A stretch of 64,000 nt of DNA, taken from assembly GCA_030737835.1 (NCBI GenBank), contig CM060850.1, positions 372,001-436,000 on the forward strand. The letters are read 5' to 3'. A program made the translations under genes and the position numbers. The notes below the pieces were generated by a model that saw only the letters and a program-made list of their open reading frames with translations, made no database searches and had not been told where the DNA came from. Below are positions 13,801-27,432 of this stretch, piece by piece; the first letter of the stretch is position 1, and the number at the start of each line of letters is the position of its first letter. This stretch comes from Acorus gramineus (taxonomy: Eukaryota > Streptophyta > Magnoliopsida > Acorales > Acoraceae).

Positions 13801-15793
13801 AATCAAGGCAGGTACTAAAGAGAAGGTAAGGTGTTTGTCAAGTATTTGAAGCTTCTTTTGGAAGCTAAGCTTATATTTTCTAACTTTAGGTCTTCCTTTA
13901 TTTTTTATTGAATGTATTTCTATATGGCTGCCATATTAGAATTTACAGCTTATTTTGCTGATAAAAGAAAGAATGGATTTATCAGTGTTGTAAATTTTAT
14001 TATTTTTTTATTTTGATTCAGAAAGTTTAATCCTACTATTCTCATCATCATCTTAATTTGTTGTTTTTACATCACACATGCAAAAATGTGCTTCTCCTTT
14101 TGCATCCCTTTCCACGTCATAAACCTCACCAACAGCTTGCATTTCTTTCTCATGTCCAGCGTGAAATCACTCAGTTAGACAGCGAGGAATCCCAGGGCGC
14201 GTTCGAGGACATATATGTGAACATATCCGCAGACACATTTGAGAAAGTTGATGCTGCTGTCGCTCTAATCGAACTGCTAGTCACCCCCGTTTCTGTGAGT
14301 TGCTTATGATGGAAAAACTTGCAGATGGGTTTTTTTTATTTGTCAGTGCTTTTACTATCTTATACAGGTTATCATTACAATTAATTTTTCTTCAGGGGAA
14401 TCCTGCAGTTGCTTCTGTAACTACAGCTCCAATTTTGGGAGAAAATCAAAATCAGGCAGTTCCTTCTGGTCACATAATTCCCGATTCATCCCTCAATCAA
14501 GGTCTGTTGCAGCCTATGATAATTCCTCCTCCATCTGGTCCTCCACAAGTTCTGCACCGTCCATACCCATTCCCATGGTTCTCACATGGCTCGCCACAGT
14601 CTCCAATGCGTCCTCAATCTTTGTTGGCCCCTCTCTCGGGATATGCACCCCCTCCAATTTCACCTATGCCAAACAATCCCACCCACTTCTCTCCATCCAA
14701 TACCTATAACACTCCACCTCCTCAGTTTGGTCCCGGACCACCTCCTTCACCTGGATATGGCCAGCCTCCAAGAAACCCATCAGCGGTTCCATCTGGTCCT
14801 CTTCAACCCCCAGTTCAGGCTTTCCAAACACGGCCAACAAACCAAGCCGGTCCTCCCCAAAATCAGCCTTTGCCTGGGCCACCCTTCTCATCAACCTATC
14901 CAATGATGCGCGGTCCACACCCAGGTCCACCAATGACCACTGGACATATACAAGGCTCAAGACCCTCATCAGTCCCCCAACCGAGTCCCATCGCTGTCCC
15001 ACCACCTGCTGGAAGCATGCCTGGATGGTCTGGAGCTCCTCAGTACACCCAACCCCAACAAATGAGGCCGGTCAATGCAATGCAGGTCATTCCTCCTCCT
15101 GTACCCCATCATTTTTCGGCTAATCCAGTTCCACAGGCTGCCATGGTAGGTTCTCCCACCACCACTGTTAGGCATTCTTCTGCACCGACTCTGGCTCCGC
15201 CGGTTGGGTCCTCTGCTTTAGGTGCAGGCACACTTCACGCTTTTGCACCTGGACCTTCTCCTCCAATTGTACCATCAATTCCATCACCCCAACCACCAGT
15301 TTCTGTGAGACCAACACAGGCAGGTCCAGTAAATGTTACGCCACTAGTGGCTCCGAGACCACCACACCCAAGTTCCAGGGATTTCACATTCCGTCCACTC
15401 CTCTCAGGCTCTCCAACCGCCCCTCCACCTCAGCCCAACAACACAGCGCCTCCTCCTGTGCCACGTCCTATGTTGCCCCCATCTCCATCTTTCCGACCTG
15501 CAATGCAGACCCCAGGACCACCAAGAGGTCCTTTCCCTAACAATCAAATGGTAGTGCAGATGCCCACGCCAAGGGGTCCAGTGGCACCACCTATGGGACC
15601 ACCAAGGCCTTATTTGGTACCGGTTCCTGTATCGGTTCGGCCTGTGAATTTTTCTCCGAATGTGGGGCCTGGAAGCATTAGCTTGGCTGGTTATGGGTCT
15701 GGTAGACCTGGTCTGAGCCCCGCGGGAGGGAATCAAATCTATGATCCGTTCTCGCCCTCATCGGCGTCTCTGGTGCCACCCAAAACTGGATAG
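10840..15793 (+). CDS. Splicing factor 1-like KH-domain RNA-binding protein, proline-rich
   Basis: Eight exons (10840-11136, 12011-12130, 12239-12284, 12370-12452, 13569-13646, 13772-13825, 14160-14294, 14396-15793) give about 736 residues. The start is the ATG at 10840; an in-frame TTG lies just upstream. Residues about 90-180 carry the region before KH that resembles SF1/branchpoint-bridging protein (LRLNPSYKAPPDYKPLL). An SF1-type KH fold follows at about 183-268 (CNFIGLILG, KRLENETGTKIRVYG). The canonical GPRG loop is GSES here, so the RNA-gripping GXXG turn is degenerate. The last 465 residues are low-complexity P/G/S/Q sequence. SF1 proteins bind the intron branch point in early spliceosomes. 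The zinc knuckles and RRM of true SF1 are absent, so this belongs to the SF1-related plant KH group and its role is inferred. Confidence 0.85.
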
Positions 15794-17150
15794 AACGCGT
15801 AAAAGCAGGGGATGAATGCAGGAGTATGAGACCTGATGGCTTCAGTGGGCATGTGATCATTTTGTAAGTTCCCAAATTGTTCAGGAACTTTGCCTGATAC
15901 AGGTGATTTTGAGTTTGTATTTCCAACCGGGAATGTATTGCAGCGATTCCATAAATTGGATAATCCAGTTGTCTTTATTTTCTCGCACCATGTGAGCGTT
16001 AGTTTGGGTGAGGCTTGGGCCTCGTTTGGATGCGCAGTGGGGGCATTGAGATTTTGAAAATCTGGTTTGGCTTTTCAAAAGCATTGTTTGAGAAATGGCA
16101 AAGCAAATTCAGAAAATGCAGCTTTTGCTATAGATCCAAGGGGTGGAGCCACCAAGGGACCCTACTTAAAAAAGAAAGAGGGTGGGCCTAAATTGTTAAA
16201 TTAGTAGTAGTTTTGTGATTAACTACTACATAATAGAAATTTGATTTCATTTTTTACTCTACACCCAAAATTGTCTTCTATTCTCTCACTCTCACTCTGT
16301 CTCCATATCCTCTCGGATTGAGAGCTCTGCCCTTCTCCAGTACTCGGCTTCCCCTGATAGGTGAGTACCAAAAAGGTTTCTTAAATGACATTTTATAGTC
16401 AATCTTTCGAGTATATAAATTTGTAGTAATTTGTTTATATATTTTTCATTATTTAAAATCAATTAAATTTTCATTATTTAAAATAAATAAAAATGTTAAA
16501 TGAAGTATGATTATAGTGATAATTACACATTCGTCGATTACGTTCAAGACACTATGCCTAACCCCCCATTCCAAATAAAGTCTAGATTCATTTAATAAAT
16601 CTTATTATAAATTCCAACTCAAAAAAAAATCTCACCATGAAAATTTAAATTTCAAACAATTTTTTTATTTTTGAGGACTACTTTTTATTATTTAAAGAAT
16701 TGAATTCTTAAAAATTTGATTATTTGATATTTTTCATAGATGTAAGAGATAATTGTCGACTCGATCAGAGTTCAGTTGGCTGACACCACTGTTTCCTAAA
16801 ATGCTTGTCCAAGGATCCCGCGAAGAGGCAACGGCCTAGATTTTCGAAAAGCTAACGGTCCACTTGCATTCTTATCTTTTTCCTTTCCCCTACCTTTCCG
16901 GTTCGCCGCGTCGCGAGTCAGCTTAGCTTAAAATGGATAAACCTTTCTGGGACACCATTATTAAAGTTCGCGGGCGTGGGGCTGCTCTTTCTTCTCCCAC
17001 CGAAGCTCAAACTCCAACTTCCTTTTTGAGACCCAAAACACAAGCGACGTGATAAAGCATACAAGCAAATAAACCAAATCACATATCAAACCCTGCTTTT
17101 TATTCACGGATCGATCGATCGAAGATTAGAGAAGAAGAGGAGGAACGAAG
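15794..17150. other. Intergenic: 3' region of the KH gene and promoter/5' UTR of VPS41
   Basis: No exon is seen. At about 16,020 a phrase beginning GGGCCTCGTTTGGATGCG resembles the end of common plant hAT-type MITEs, but I cannot find its partner terminus. The segment 16,400-16,740 is AT-rich. The leader of the next gene (about 17,030-17,150) has repeated ATCG units (GATCGATCGATCGAAG) just before the start codon. Confidence 0.5.
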
Positions 17151-20100
17151 ATGACCTCGAATTTCGTCGAGAATGGAGTCGAAGGAGACGACGAGAGAGA
17201 CGAAGATGAAGAGGAGGAGGAGGAGCCGAGGTTGAAGTACCAGAGGATGTCGGGGAGCATCTCTACATTGCTCTCCAACGACGTGGCCTCATCGATCGCC
17301 GTCGCTGAGAGGATGATCGCCCTCGGCACCCGCGACGGCGTTGTTCACATCCTAGATTTCCAAGGCAATCAGGTTCTCTCTCTCTCTCATTCGATAAATT
17401 TGAGGATGTTCTATGCCTCAAATTTCATAATCTGAAGATTTGAGGTTGTTGTGTCCCTGAAAGTTCTGATCTTCTAGGCTCAGTTTTTAGTGCCATAAAT
17501 GGAAACGAAACTTAGGGAAGAGACTTGTTTGTGAAAAAAACTTTATTACGGAACAAATATGGGTTCAGAAGATTTTTTTTCTTCACTGCGTGGTTCAAAA
17601 GGTTAATAGATTATATGAAAGCCGGGAGCTGTATGAAGGAACAAATATGGATTCAAAACATTATATGAATTTTCACAACCAAATAATACTGGCAAATCTC
17701 AATCATGAGTTACTTCTTTAATGATTAATAAAAATGGCTTCCATTTTGTCCATCATTTAACAGTTTGACAATTGGCATCAACATGTACTCCGAAGTTTTG
17801 GAGATAAATGTGTACCCGTTCCATTGAGCGCTGCTGTGAATATGTCTGATCATGGAAACTTTTCTATTCTTAGCTAATGTTTTTTTTTTTTTTTTTTTTG
17901 CTTGCTTGGTTCCACACCTTCTTTGTTGAAATAAATCTTTCATCACTTAACTATATACGATCAACATAACCAGGTTCGATTGATCAGATACAGGTTAGTT
18001 ATCATAACATAGTTATGCTACCCAGATTGGGATGGTAATCAAACATGGTCGTAGTACAGTAGCTACAAAAATAACCAATTTTATAAAAAAAAATTCTCTC
18101 TACACTATGGACTGCATTTTATTGTACCATATTTTGTTGCTTAGTCAGACTAACATTCCAAGTAATCAGGATAGCTTATTGAATTTCACAACCTTGACTT
18201 ACCAAAGAGAACTGTGTGTTACACAATTTTGATATCACTAGTTATTTGGAGACATAACGTTTCCTGTTTTCAACAGTCCAATGGGCATCATAAATCCCAT
18301 TGCACAATATGTTCCCATAAATTATATTAGAAGTTGTGTATAGAGTATAAATGATAAGAATGGCTTCTGTTCTTCGTGAAGCTTGAAATTGCAACTATCG
18401 TTTCTCTTTCTTTTGTAGCATTTGCAACCAGTATGTATAATCTTCCTAAATTGATTTATGGCATGGGATATATATTGGTTCTGTTATCAAGGTCAAGGCA
18501 TTCTCCGCTCATACTGCTACTGTCAACGATCTTAGCTTTGACATGGAAGGTGAATATATTGGAAGCTGCTCAGATGATGGATTTGTTGTCATACACAGCC
18601 TATTTACTGATGAGAGAATGAAGTTTGAGTATCATCGTCCAATGAAGGCCATCTCAGTGGACCCGGAGTATTCACAAAATGCATCACGGAGATTTATTGC
18701 TGGTGGGTTGGCAGGGAACCTACTCTTGAACACAAAGAAATGGCTTGGCTATCGTGATCAGGTATATTGCTGTCTGGAGTGAATGGACGATGATGTTGAA
18801 ACATAATACTGTGACGGTGTGATGGACAAATCTTCTTCCAGGTTCTGCACTCTGGTGAAGGTCCAATACATGCGGTGAAGTGGAGAACAAGTTTTGTTGC
18901 TTGGGCTAATGATGCAGGTGTGAAAGTTTATGATATGGCTAACAATCAGCGCCTCACTTTTATTGAACGGCCACAAAGAAGTCCACGGCCAGAGCTCTTG
19001 CTTCCTCAGTTAGTTTGGCAGGTCTGTATATTAGCTCATGCATGTTTCTATCAACTATTATAATGCTAACCATTTGCTTGACGTATTTAGGATGATACAC
19101 TTTTGGTTATTGGCTGGGGCACTTGTGTAAAAATTGCAGCAATCAGAACAAACACAGCAGGAGCAGCCAATGGAGCAATGAAGAACATTTCTTTCTCCAG
19201 TGTGAAGTATGTGGATATTGTGGCGTCATTTCAGACAAGCTATTTCATTTCTGGAATAGCTCCATATGGAGATGCATTAGTTGTTCTGGCTTACATTCCA
19301 GAGGTAGAAAATGGAGGAAAAGAATTCAGTAGTGCTCTTCCCCGGCAGGTTTTTTCTGAGTCATTTTTATGTTTCATGATTAGTGACTTCTCTGTTTATT
19401 CTGCACTATTGTATGAATCAGGTACCTGTAGTAAAATCTCACATATCTCCTAATCAAGCTCCACCTAAGCATGACACTAGTGAAAGTATAGTGAAAGTAC
19501 TGATTAGATCATGTGACTAATATCTACTTCAGCATAACATTCTCTTTGTGGGTTAATTAAGCATAATATTATTGAAAGCATAACACTATCCAATATTATG
19601 TGCATAGTCCATTATCTGCCGTCCATCTCAACTGGTGAGACTGAAAAGGCATTTAACCCAGACCTATAAATCAATAACCTGATTCATGATATGAACAGAC
19701 AAGTGTAAAAATTATCTTTCATCAGATGTAAACATCATTTTCAAGAAAATCCCTTTTACTTTGTGGATGGTTGTCGACTGTCTTTTCATACTAGCACATA
19801 TTCAATTTTTCTTCTGCAGGGAGCTGCTCAGAGGCCTGAGGTACATATTGTTACATGGAAAAATGAAGAGCTTGCCACAGATGCTCTCCCTGTACGCGGA
19901 TATGAGCATTACAGGGCTAAAGATTACATGCTTGCTCATGCTCCATTCACTGGTATATAATAAAGGTTCACTAAACTTGCAAATCTAGTGTATTACCCAC
20001 AGACATTAGTAGTTTGAATCATCATTTGATTATGTATTTGAATGTAGGTAGCAGCTATGCTGGTGGTCAATGGGCAGCTGGTGATGAACCTTTGTATTAC

Positions 20101-23100
20101 ATAGTATCTCCAAAGGATGTAGTAATTGCAAGGCCTAGGTAGGTAGTGGATGCCTTTCATGCTAATTTTCATTGGAATTTTTGAACATTTTATTGGAACT
20201 GCATGATTTCTAATGGAGGAGTCTATCTTATGAACTTGTAGTATAGAAGTTGTTGACATGGATTGAAGATAATGAACTCAATATGGAAAGACCTTGGATT
20301 TAAACTTATTGCATACAGAATTTGGATATCTATGTGCAAGTTTCATATATCTTGATCTTCAAAAATTTATTTTTTCCAGAAAGCCAACCTGTAATTGCAG
20401 AGCAGGCCATGATAATAATGATATCCTTAGAAGTGTCACATTGGAAATGGACAAATTAGTTCAAGTCAAAATCGAAACTTAAATAAGGATACCCTACTTC
20501 CCCTCACAACTACTCAAATTCACCTGTCCCATGCCTAGAAAACTGCTTTCCTCCTTTCTCTTATACTATATCCTTTCTGGAATCTTACCAACATGAATGT
20601 TATGCCTTAGGGTGGGTGTGTAGATAGCTTATAGAAAGAACGCTGGTATGTGTTGACTTCACTTGATTCTGTTTGTCTGCTATGGCTCAATGTGAATGTG
20701 TTCTGTGTAATTTATTGCAATAAGAACCACTATTATCTGCAAATTTGTATGGACTTCACTTGATTTACTGACAATTAGAACCATCACTAGGTTCTAGAAT
20801 CTATTGAGTTTCCTCGAAAAAATCCACTTAGTTCATTATTCTGAGGGTTCAGGAAGGCTGATGTGTGTTGACTTCGGTAGATTCCTCTTGCTAGTTCTAA
20901 CTCCATAGATTTGCGTTTTGGCAATAACTTCTAATTAGATATGAGGAGTAGTGAAAGTAACATTAAACTATGGAGCTATTGACCTCATCATATTTGGGTC
21001 CTATGCTATTATGAAAACCTTATATAGATTTTGCCTTGATCTGGTTAAGGCCTGATAATTATGATTGCTAGGGATGCTGAAGACCATATTAATTGGCTTG
21101 TACGACATGGATATCATGAAAAGGCATTAGCAGCTGTTGAAGCAGGACAAGGAAGGACTGAACTGCTGGGCGAGGTACTGTGTTCTGTTGTATGCCTAGC
21201 ATGGCCATATAAAGGATGTTTTTGTTTTTTTGACTGTCTTTGTAATTTAAATTTCAGTACTCCTCAGAGTTTGTCTTCTTGATTCTACCTTTTTATCTCT
21301 GATTAGTAGATTATTTATCTCTGTGTGTGTTTGTGTGTTTATTAAGTCTTAATTATTTTTGGGGATCTTCCCCATATTACTTGTCAAATTTTTATGATAG
21401 AAATTTTATTTTTACTAGCCCTCTTGAGGAAACCCAAACCTACATAGACCGAGGGAGGGGACTCCCAATTCCCAAATTATTCCATCCATAACTTTCAAAA
21501 TTTCCTTTTCCTCTCCTGAAGGTTCTTGAACATGCAGCCTTCCTACATCTAGGTGGTGGCTCTTGCCAACCTTGAGGGCGATCACCCTTAGCTAACTTTG
21601 TATGCATAATTTTTTTTTTTCTCGTATATATATGAATTCCTCTAACGTGCAGGTAGGTGCAGGATACCTTGATCATTTGATTTTGGAACGAAAATATGCT
21701 GAAGCTGCATCTTTATGCTCCAAATTGCTTCGTGGATCTGCTTCAGCATGGGAAAGGTATTCCAAGTGTTCTTTTTATAATCTATATGTGTTCATGCCTC
21801 CAAGGTGATCTATTGTGTAACATATATCTTTCGCACTTTGACAGATGGGTTTTTCATTTTGCTCATCTCCACCAGCTCCCTGTGTTGGTTCCTTACATAC
21901 CCACTGAGAACCCAAGGCTCAATGATACTGCGTATGAGGTCTGTATACCTGATGCACTGTCTGCAAGGTTTTCTTTACCCGATACAGTCCCCTTTTGGCA
22001 TCTCCTAATTTTAAACATTTATTTTTGATCTGCAGGTTGCTCTTGTAGCTCTCGCAACAAATCTATCTTTCCACAAGGATCTATTATCAACTGTTAAAGC
22101 TTGGCCACCTGTCATATATTCTGTGTTGCCTGTTATTTCTGCAATCGAGCTTCAGCTTAATACTTCTTCTGAGACTGACATGCTGAAAGAGGTGAAATTG
22201 AAATATCTCTGTTTCATAATTCGACATATTTTCATAGTTCTTACATAATTTTGGCTGCTTTCTGATTGTATCTCTTATTCAGATGTTCTTTTCTGCAAAC
22301 AGGCATTAGCAGAGTTGTATGTTATTAACTCACAGTACGAGAGAGCCCTTGCCTTATACGCTGATGTAAGTATCTTGTACAGGCATAGAGAGGACTCGAG
22401 TCAATATACATTTCATCATTTTCGTGCATAACATATTTAAATTTAAGAGGGCATTTTTCAGAAATAAGCTAAAATAATGCACCATTTTTTGTTGCATTAC
22501 TGTTGATTTGTATCTGAACACTTTGTTTTGTAATTTTCAATTTCAGCTGAGGAAACTTGAAATATTTGAATTCATTGAAAAGCATAGTTTACACGATGCC
22601 ATTCAAGACAAGGTATGTTTGTACTCTACTATTATTATGTACATCATGGAAGCATGAGGATTATTTCATTTCCATATGAAAATCTTTGAAAATTCTATTA
22701 ACTTGAGGTCGTGTTTTTTGGTTTGTTTCATTTTTCCTTATTGAGTATCCTACCGAGCAGTGTGATTGCTAAAACTTCATGTTACCTGATATTGTCCACT
22801 GGTCTTGCATTTAAGAGACCCCGGAACACTATCTTATTCCAGTCAACAGATGGGAGAATCATGTTTAAATTATATTTTGGGATTATAAATTATGTGTCAT
22901 TAACTCTTGCAAAATCATTATTCTTGGTGCTTTGGGTGGTTATTATTTTGTTTTCAAATTTAAGTCTTTATTTAAATTGTAAATAGAACATATTTTTCTC
23001 ATGCTCCTGAGTTTCCTTTCGTCTTTTGAACAACAGCATGGTGGACAATATAATAGCCATTCTCTGTGAATTTACATTCAATTTTTGTATATGTAATCGT

Positions 23101-26100
23101 CCATGTTTTCTGGATTTTATATCACAATGTGGCAGTCGTAATTTCTTTACATAATATGGTTGGGAACGGAATCTTCCAATGTGTTCACTTGTGGGAAGAC
23201 CCTGAATCATAAATAATTTCTTTTTTTGACATCTCAAGTATATGTTGACATGTATTGGCATCATTCGTTGTCCCTATTGTTCATAGGCACACAACTTCTC
23301 AACTTCCTTTCGTGATTGATGTGGCTTTTTACTTACAGATTGTTCAATTGATGATACTGGATTGCAAAAGAACAGTTTCTCTGTTAATTCAGCACAGGGC
23401 CATCATACCTCCATCAGTAGTAGTCAGTCAGCTGCTGGAAACCAGTAAAAAGTGTGACAGCAAATATTTCTTGCATATGTATTTGCATTCTTTATTTGAA
23501 ATTAGCCTGAATGCTGGGAAGGAATTCAGTGATATGCAGGTACATTCTTTTATGTGCTTCATTTTTGCACGGTGAGCAACACCCATCATTTATTTGTTAC
23601 TGCTGCTATTTTCACAGTGATTTTCTGAAATAAAATGGAACTGCGCAAAATTTATTCAGGACCATGTTCCTTGTTTGTTTTCTTTCAACTGATATACCTG
23701 TTTATTGTATATGAGCCATACAAATGTGCCAAGTATTTAGAGAATCACCTGGTTCCAACCTTGACAAACATTAGTCTGTCACATCCCCACAATATTTTAT
23801 ACACACTTAACGCCACAGATATGAGAATTTGTAGACATTCCCAGAGGATGGATTTTATGTCTTGTAAAATTTGATTTTTCTCACACACATACATGCTTAA
23901 AAGAATGTGTAACTTCCCAGTGTGCAAATCACATTTTATATAGCTCTTTGATGACACCATGAATAAGTGATATAGTTTGATAAATCAATTCATTTTATCT
24001 TGAGCATGTCCTTTTTAAGAGGTTTGGATAATATGTATGCATAATCTTGCACGCCTTCATTTTAACTGAATATTTGGTCCTTCAACTTGACAGATAGAGC
24101 TCTATGCTGATTATGAACCCAAGATGCTGCTTCCTTTTCTTCGTAGCAGTCAACAGTACAGGCTTGACAAGGTTTGATTTTAGCCATAGAAATTTCAAAA
24201 TTTTATTCATTTTTTGTGAAATGATTCATCCTTTTGTTTTGTCAGGCATATGAAATTTGTGTCAGAAAAGATCTTGTTAGAGAGCAAGTCTTCATCCTTG
24301 GTAGGATGGGAAATACAAAGCAAGCCCTTGCTGTAATCGTAAATAAATTAGAAGATATAGAGGAGGTAAATCAATCCACTTCAGTCACCATAGTTTTTAG
24401 AATATCATTAACCTGTGTGTTGGATGTTGAGGACTGCTTCTGTTTGCAGGCTATTGAGTTTGTGGCCATGCAAAATGATGAGGAATTATGGCAAGAGCTA
24501 ATTACACAATGTCTACGCAAGCCTGAGATGGTGTGTAACAACAATCTTTGACCGTTGAAGCATATGCATCTTCATTTTTTTTTCTTTTCCTTTTTAGCTA
24601 ATTGAAAGATTTGTCATTGCTTTCAATAATGTGCAGGTGGGCGTATTATTGGAGCACACCGTGGGCAACCTGGATCCGCTATATATAGTTAATATTGTAC
24701 CCAATGGTTTGCAGATACCTCGGTGGGTGCGCATTGTAGTATTTCAGATTGTCACCATTTGCATTGAAATTATGAATTATATGCACTTTTTCTCCCCTTT
24801 GCCTTTTCTTGAAATGCATGAGAGTTGTACAGTGCAATGCTACTGTTGTATACAATCTGATTGGATAATAAATTTCAATTTAGGAAGGGAGATGTCTACT
24901 TGTGCCTCTCGACATTCATTTCCTGTAGTATCTGTTATTCATCGTATGATCTGGATAGGCGAACAAATTTTAAAATAGGAAGGTCAGCTTTTGGTGTCCA
25001 TCATGCCATATTTATGAAAATCTAAATCTTACATGGCCCGATTATTTTCCTCACTGGAACTCCAACTTCAAAGGTAAACAGATTGCCTAGATGTCGAACT
25101 TTCAAAACCAAGTTCAATGAAAAACAGATTTCTTGGATCCTTTAACCTTCAAAAAGAGGCATCTACTAGGCTTGCATTGGCACTTAACCTATATGTTTTT
25201 GGTTAGTGTATACCTCTTGTTTCATCATAACTATTTTTTCTTTGCTCTCCATCTTGCACCTTTTTTTTTACTTCCCAATAAATTGCAATTGGCTCCTGAT
25301 TGCCTTCCAGGCTCAGAGACCGGCTCGTCAAAATCATCACCGACTATCGGACGGAAACTTCTCTGAGGCAAGGATGCAATGATATACTCAAGGTGCGTGC
25401 TTTTTGTAAACGAAGTTCTTTGGTTTTTAAAATCGTTCATTAATTAATTTTATGACAATGAGCCATCCAACAATAGTGGGGAAAATCCCGGATGCCCAAA
25501 ATCACCCACAAACCCTATGCCTGAGGTAAGCCTGGGGAGAATTTGAGCTTGAAACCTACGGGGAGGGGAGCTAACCTATGGCTATGGCAATGGTCCGAGG
25601 GATATGTTAATTTTTTTTGGAAAAAAGAGTATATCATAATAGAGGGTAATTATTGTATCATTCTTCAAATCCCAATTAACGTTTCTTGATAACAGTGGTC
25701 AGAGGTGTTTATCATCATTATCACCGCTGAAACAGGAAAAGAAAAACTAAAAAATTTAGGATTAATGTTGTGTATATGTGTTTGATGAACAGGCGGACTG
25801 TGTCAACCTTCTGTTGAAGTATTACAACGAGGCACGCCGTGCAGTCTATCTTGGGGAAGACAATGGCCATGGAAAGATAGAAGATGAAGCAGCGCCTCAG
25901 ACGAATGTGAACACTCCGAACATCAGAACATCGGCGGTCAAATGCAAGGTGAGGGGAGGTGGGAGATGTTGCATGTGCTTTGATCCGTTCAATATTCGCG
26001 ACTTGTCTGTCGTCGTGTTCTTTTGTTGCCATGCATACCATGTAGCCTGCTTGGGCAGCTCTGATTCAATGGGCGCTAATGATGGTGGTGCATCGGATTC

Positions 26101-26185
26101 TGAAGATGAGGGAGATGGAGATGGTACCCCATCAGGCGCGCCACGGATGCGCTGTGTGTTGTGTACTACTGCTGGTGGTGGGTGA
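17151..26185 (+). CDS. VPS41: Vacuolar protein sorting-associated protein 41 (HOPS subunit)
   Basis: Nineteen exons encode about 926 residues. Exons: 17151-17372, 18492-18761, 18842-19021, 19091-19348, 19820-19952, 20048-20138, 21072-21174, 21653-21756, 21845-21938, 22036-22191, 22303-22365, 22547-22612, 23339-23539, 24094-24171, 24246-24365, 24450-24530, 24637-24722, 25311-25392, 25793-26185. All phases are consistent. The N-terminus is acidic (EEEEEEPRLKYQRM) and leads into WD40-like blades to about residue 350. Clathrin-heavy-chain-type helical repeats follow (about 390-800), with LVPYIPTENPRL and ELYVINSQYERALALYAD. The C-terminus has a RING-H2-like zinc motif (CCMCFDPF...FFCCHAYHVACL...MRCVLC, about 855-922). 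VPS41 tethers late endosomes to the vacuole as part of HOPS. Its length is slightly below the roughly 980 residues of Arabidopsis. Several introns contain SINE-like remnants. Confidence 0.96.
21395..21600 (-). mobile_element. SINE-like remnant in a VPS41 intron
   Basis: Read on the minus strand, this intron segment begins near a tRNA-like head. It has an A-box-like CAAGGTTGGCAAGAGCC and then a B-box-like TGTTCAAGAACC about 40 bases later, ending in GGGCTAGTAAAAATAAAA. This is the layout of a tRNA-derived SINE with a decayed A-rich tail. Target duplications are not clear, so the limits are approximate. Confidence 0.4.
25460..25620 (-). mobile_element. SINE-like remnant in the last VPS41 intron
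   Basis: On the minus strand it reads GGACCATTGCCATAGCC, then a B-box-like GGTTTCAAGCTC, followed by C/T-rich sequence. The B-box neighbourhood resembles that of the SINE at 31,190-31,467 (GGTTTCAAACTC). No poly(A) tail or target duplication is obvious, so this is a tentative call. Confidence 0.35.
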
Positions 26186-27350
26186 CTGGGGTTTGCAACT
26201 GGTACTGGAGGCTGTTTCAATGTTGTTTGTGTGCAAGGTTTTTGCATGGTGTGTTTATCTGGGTTTGTTTTATAGGGGTTGTTACACCGGTCCTTCCTAT
26301 ATACGGTATGTCACCTAACACAGTATATGAAATCAATTAACATAATTTAATTATACTCAATTTTGTTAGCAAGTACTCTATTATGAAAATGATATGCATT
26401 TTATTCAATTAAGTCTTTTTTAAAAATATATACTTCAGTCTTTTAAATTTTTTTTATAAGTCTTTTTTTTTATATAAAAATATTTACTTCAGTATGAAAA
26501 TGACTGCATACAAATTTTTTTAATAGTATCTAAATTTTTAAATTTTAAATTTTTAAACACACTCAAAATATCTAATTTCTCTTCTGCTTTTGTAATCAAT
26601 TTTAATTAGACAATTAAGACTATAAGAGAATACAATCTCGTATTGGGCATGTATATGTAGTATTGAATAAAATTGAAATTGTTACTAAACACCTAACGAT
26701 ACAAATGTAATTTTTGTTTAGATATTTCATCAAACATTTTGTATACAAGTTTTAAATATCAAAATGATTTTGTAATCATAGAAATATTTTATTCATGGAT
26801 TAATAAGAAAAATGTGTTTAAAGTTGACTTAAAATGAAATATGAAGAAGAGAGAGACTGATAACTAAATAATATAGTTTACAAAAACTTAAAAATAAAAA
26901 TTACATTTCGCAAATTAACATACATGAATGGATGTTTGGTAGAAGGATTAAAAATAAAATAGACAGGTAAAGTTGAGGACTTAAAAAAATATGAAGAAAT
27001 GAGAGATCAATATCTAAATAAGCATGTTTACACTTTACATAAACTTAAAACTAAAAAAACTAAACAAAATGAGTTGTAACTTAGGCTTACTTCCTTGAGT
27101 GCTTTTACATATAATTTTTTTTCATCTTCAATTTCAGTCTCACATGCATTAATAAAAAATTAACATAGCATATACTCATGTTAACAATGGATATGTTTTA
27201 ATAAAAATTTTATCTATATAATTTGTTGAGGTATATATTTTATTTTTTATAAAAATATGTATTTTATTACATGAAAATGATTGTGCGTGAGATTATCTTA
27301 CTTTGTTTTCCTAAGAATTCGTACATAAATTACACGTGTATCTAAAAATA
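26186..27350. other. AT-rich intergenic region with decayed MITE arms
   Basis: No gene is seen. Two segments (about 26,838-26,905 and 26,980-27,062) resemble the right arm of the foldback MITE family found elsewhere in the window. They share an ATATGAAGAA...GAGAGA(T/C)... block followed by CTAAATA, GTTTACA and CTTAAAA(C/A)TAAAAA. They lie in tandem without a clear left arm, so they are probably old, rearranged copies. Confidence 0.4.
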
Positions 27351-27351
27351 A

Positions 27352-27409
27352 AAACCCTAAACCCTTTCTCCTTAATTCCCATCTGAAGAGAAGCGACACA
27401 AAAACCCTA
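27352..27409 (+). promoter_or_regulatory. Telo-box motifs upstream of LTV1
   Basis: AAACCCTAAACCCT lies at 27352-27365 and a second AAACCCTA at 27402-27409, within 85 bases of the LTV1 start codon. In plants, telo boxes (AAACCCTA) are enriched near the transcription start of ribosomal-protein and ribosome-biogenesis genes, which fits the product. That the motif is used here is inferred. Confidence 0.6.
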
Positions 27410-27432
27410 GAAACAAAAGGGAGAAAAAAAAA

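Noticed and set aside
15404-15736. A minus-strand open frame in the proline-rich exon of the KH gene
   Set aside because: It arises from repetitive proline codons on the plus strand; its R/W/H-rich translation is typical of an antisense shadow.
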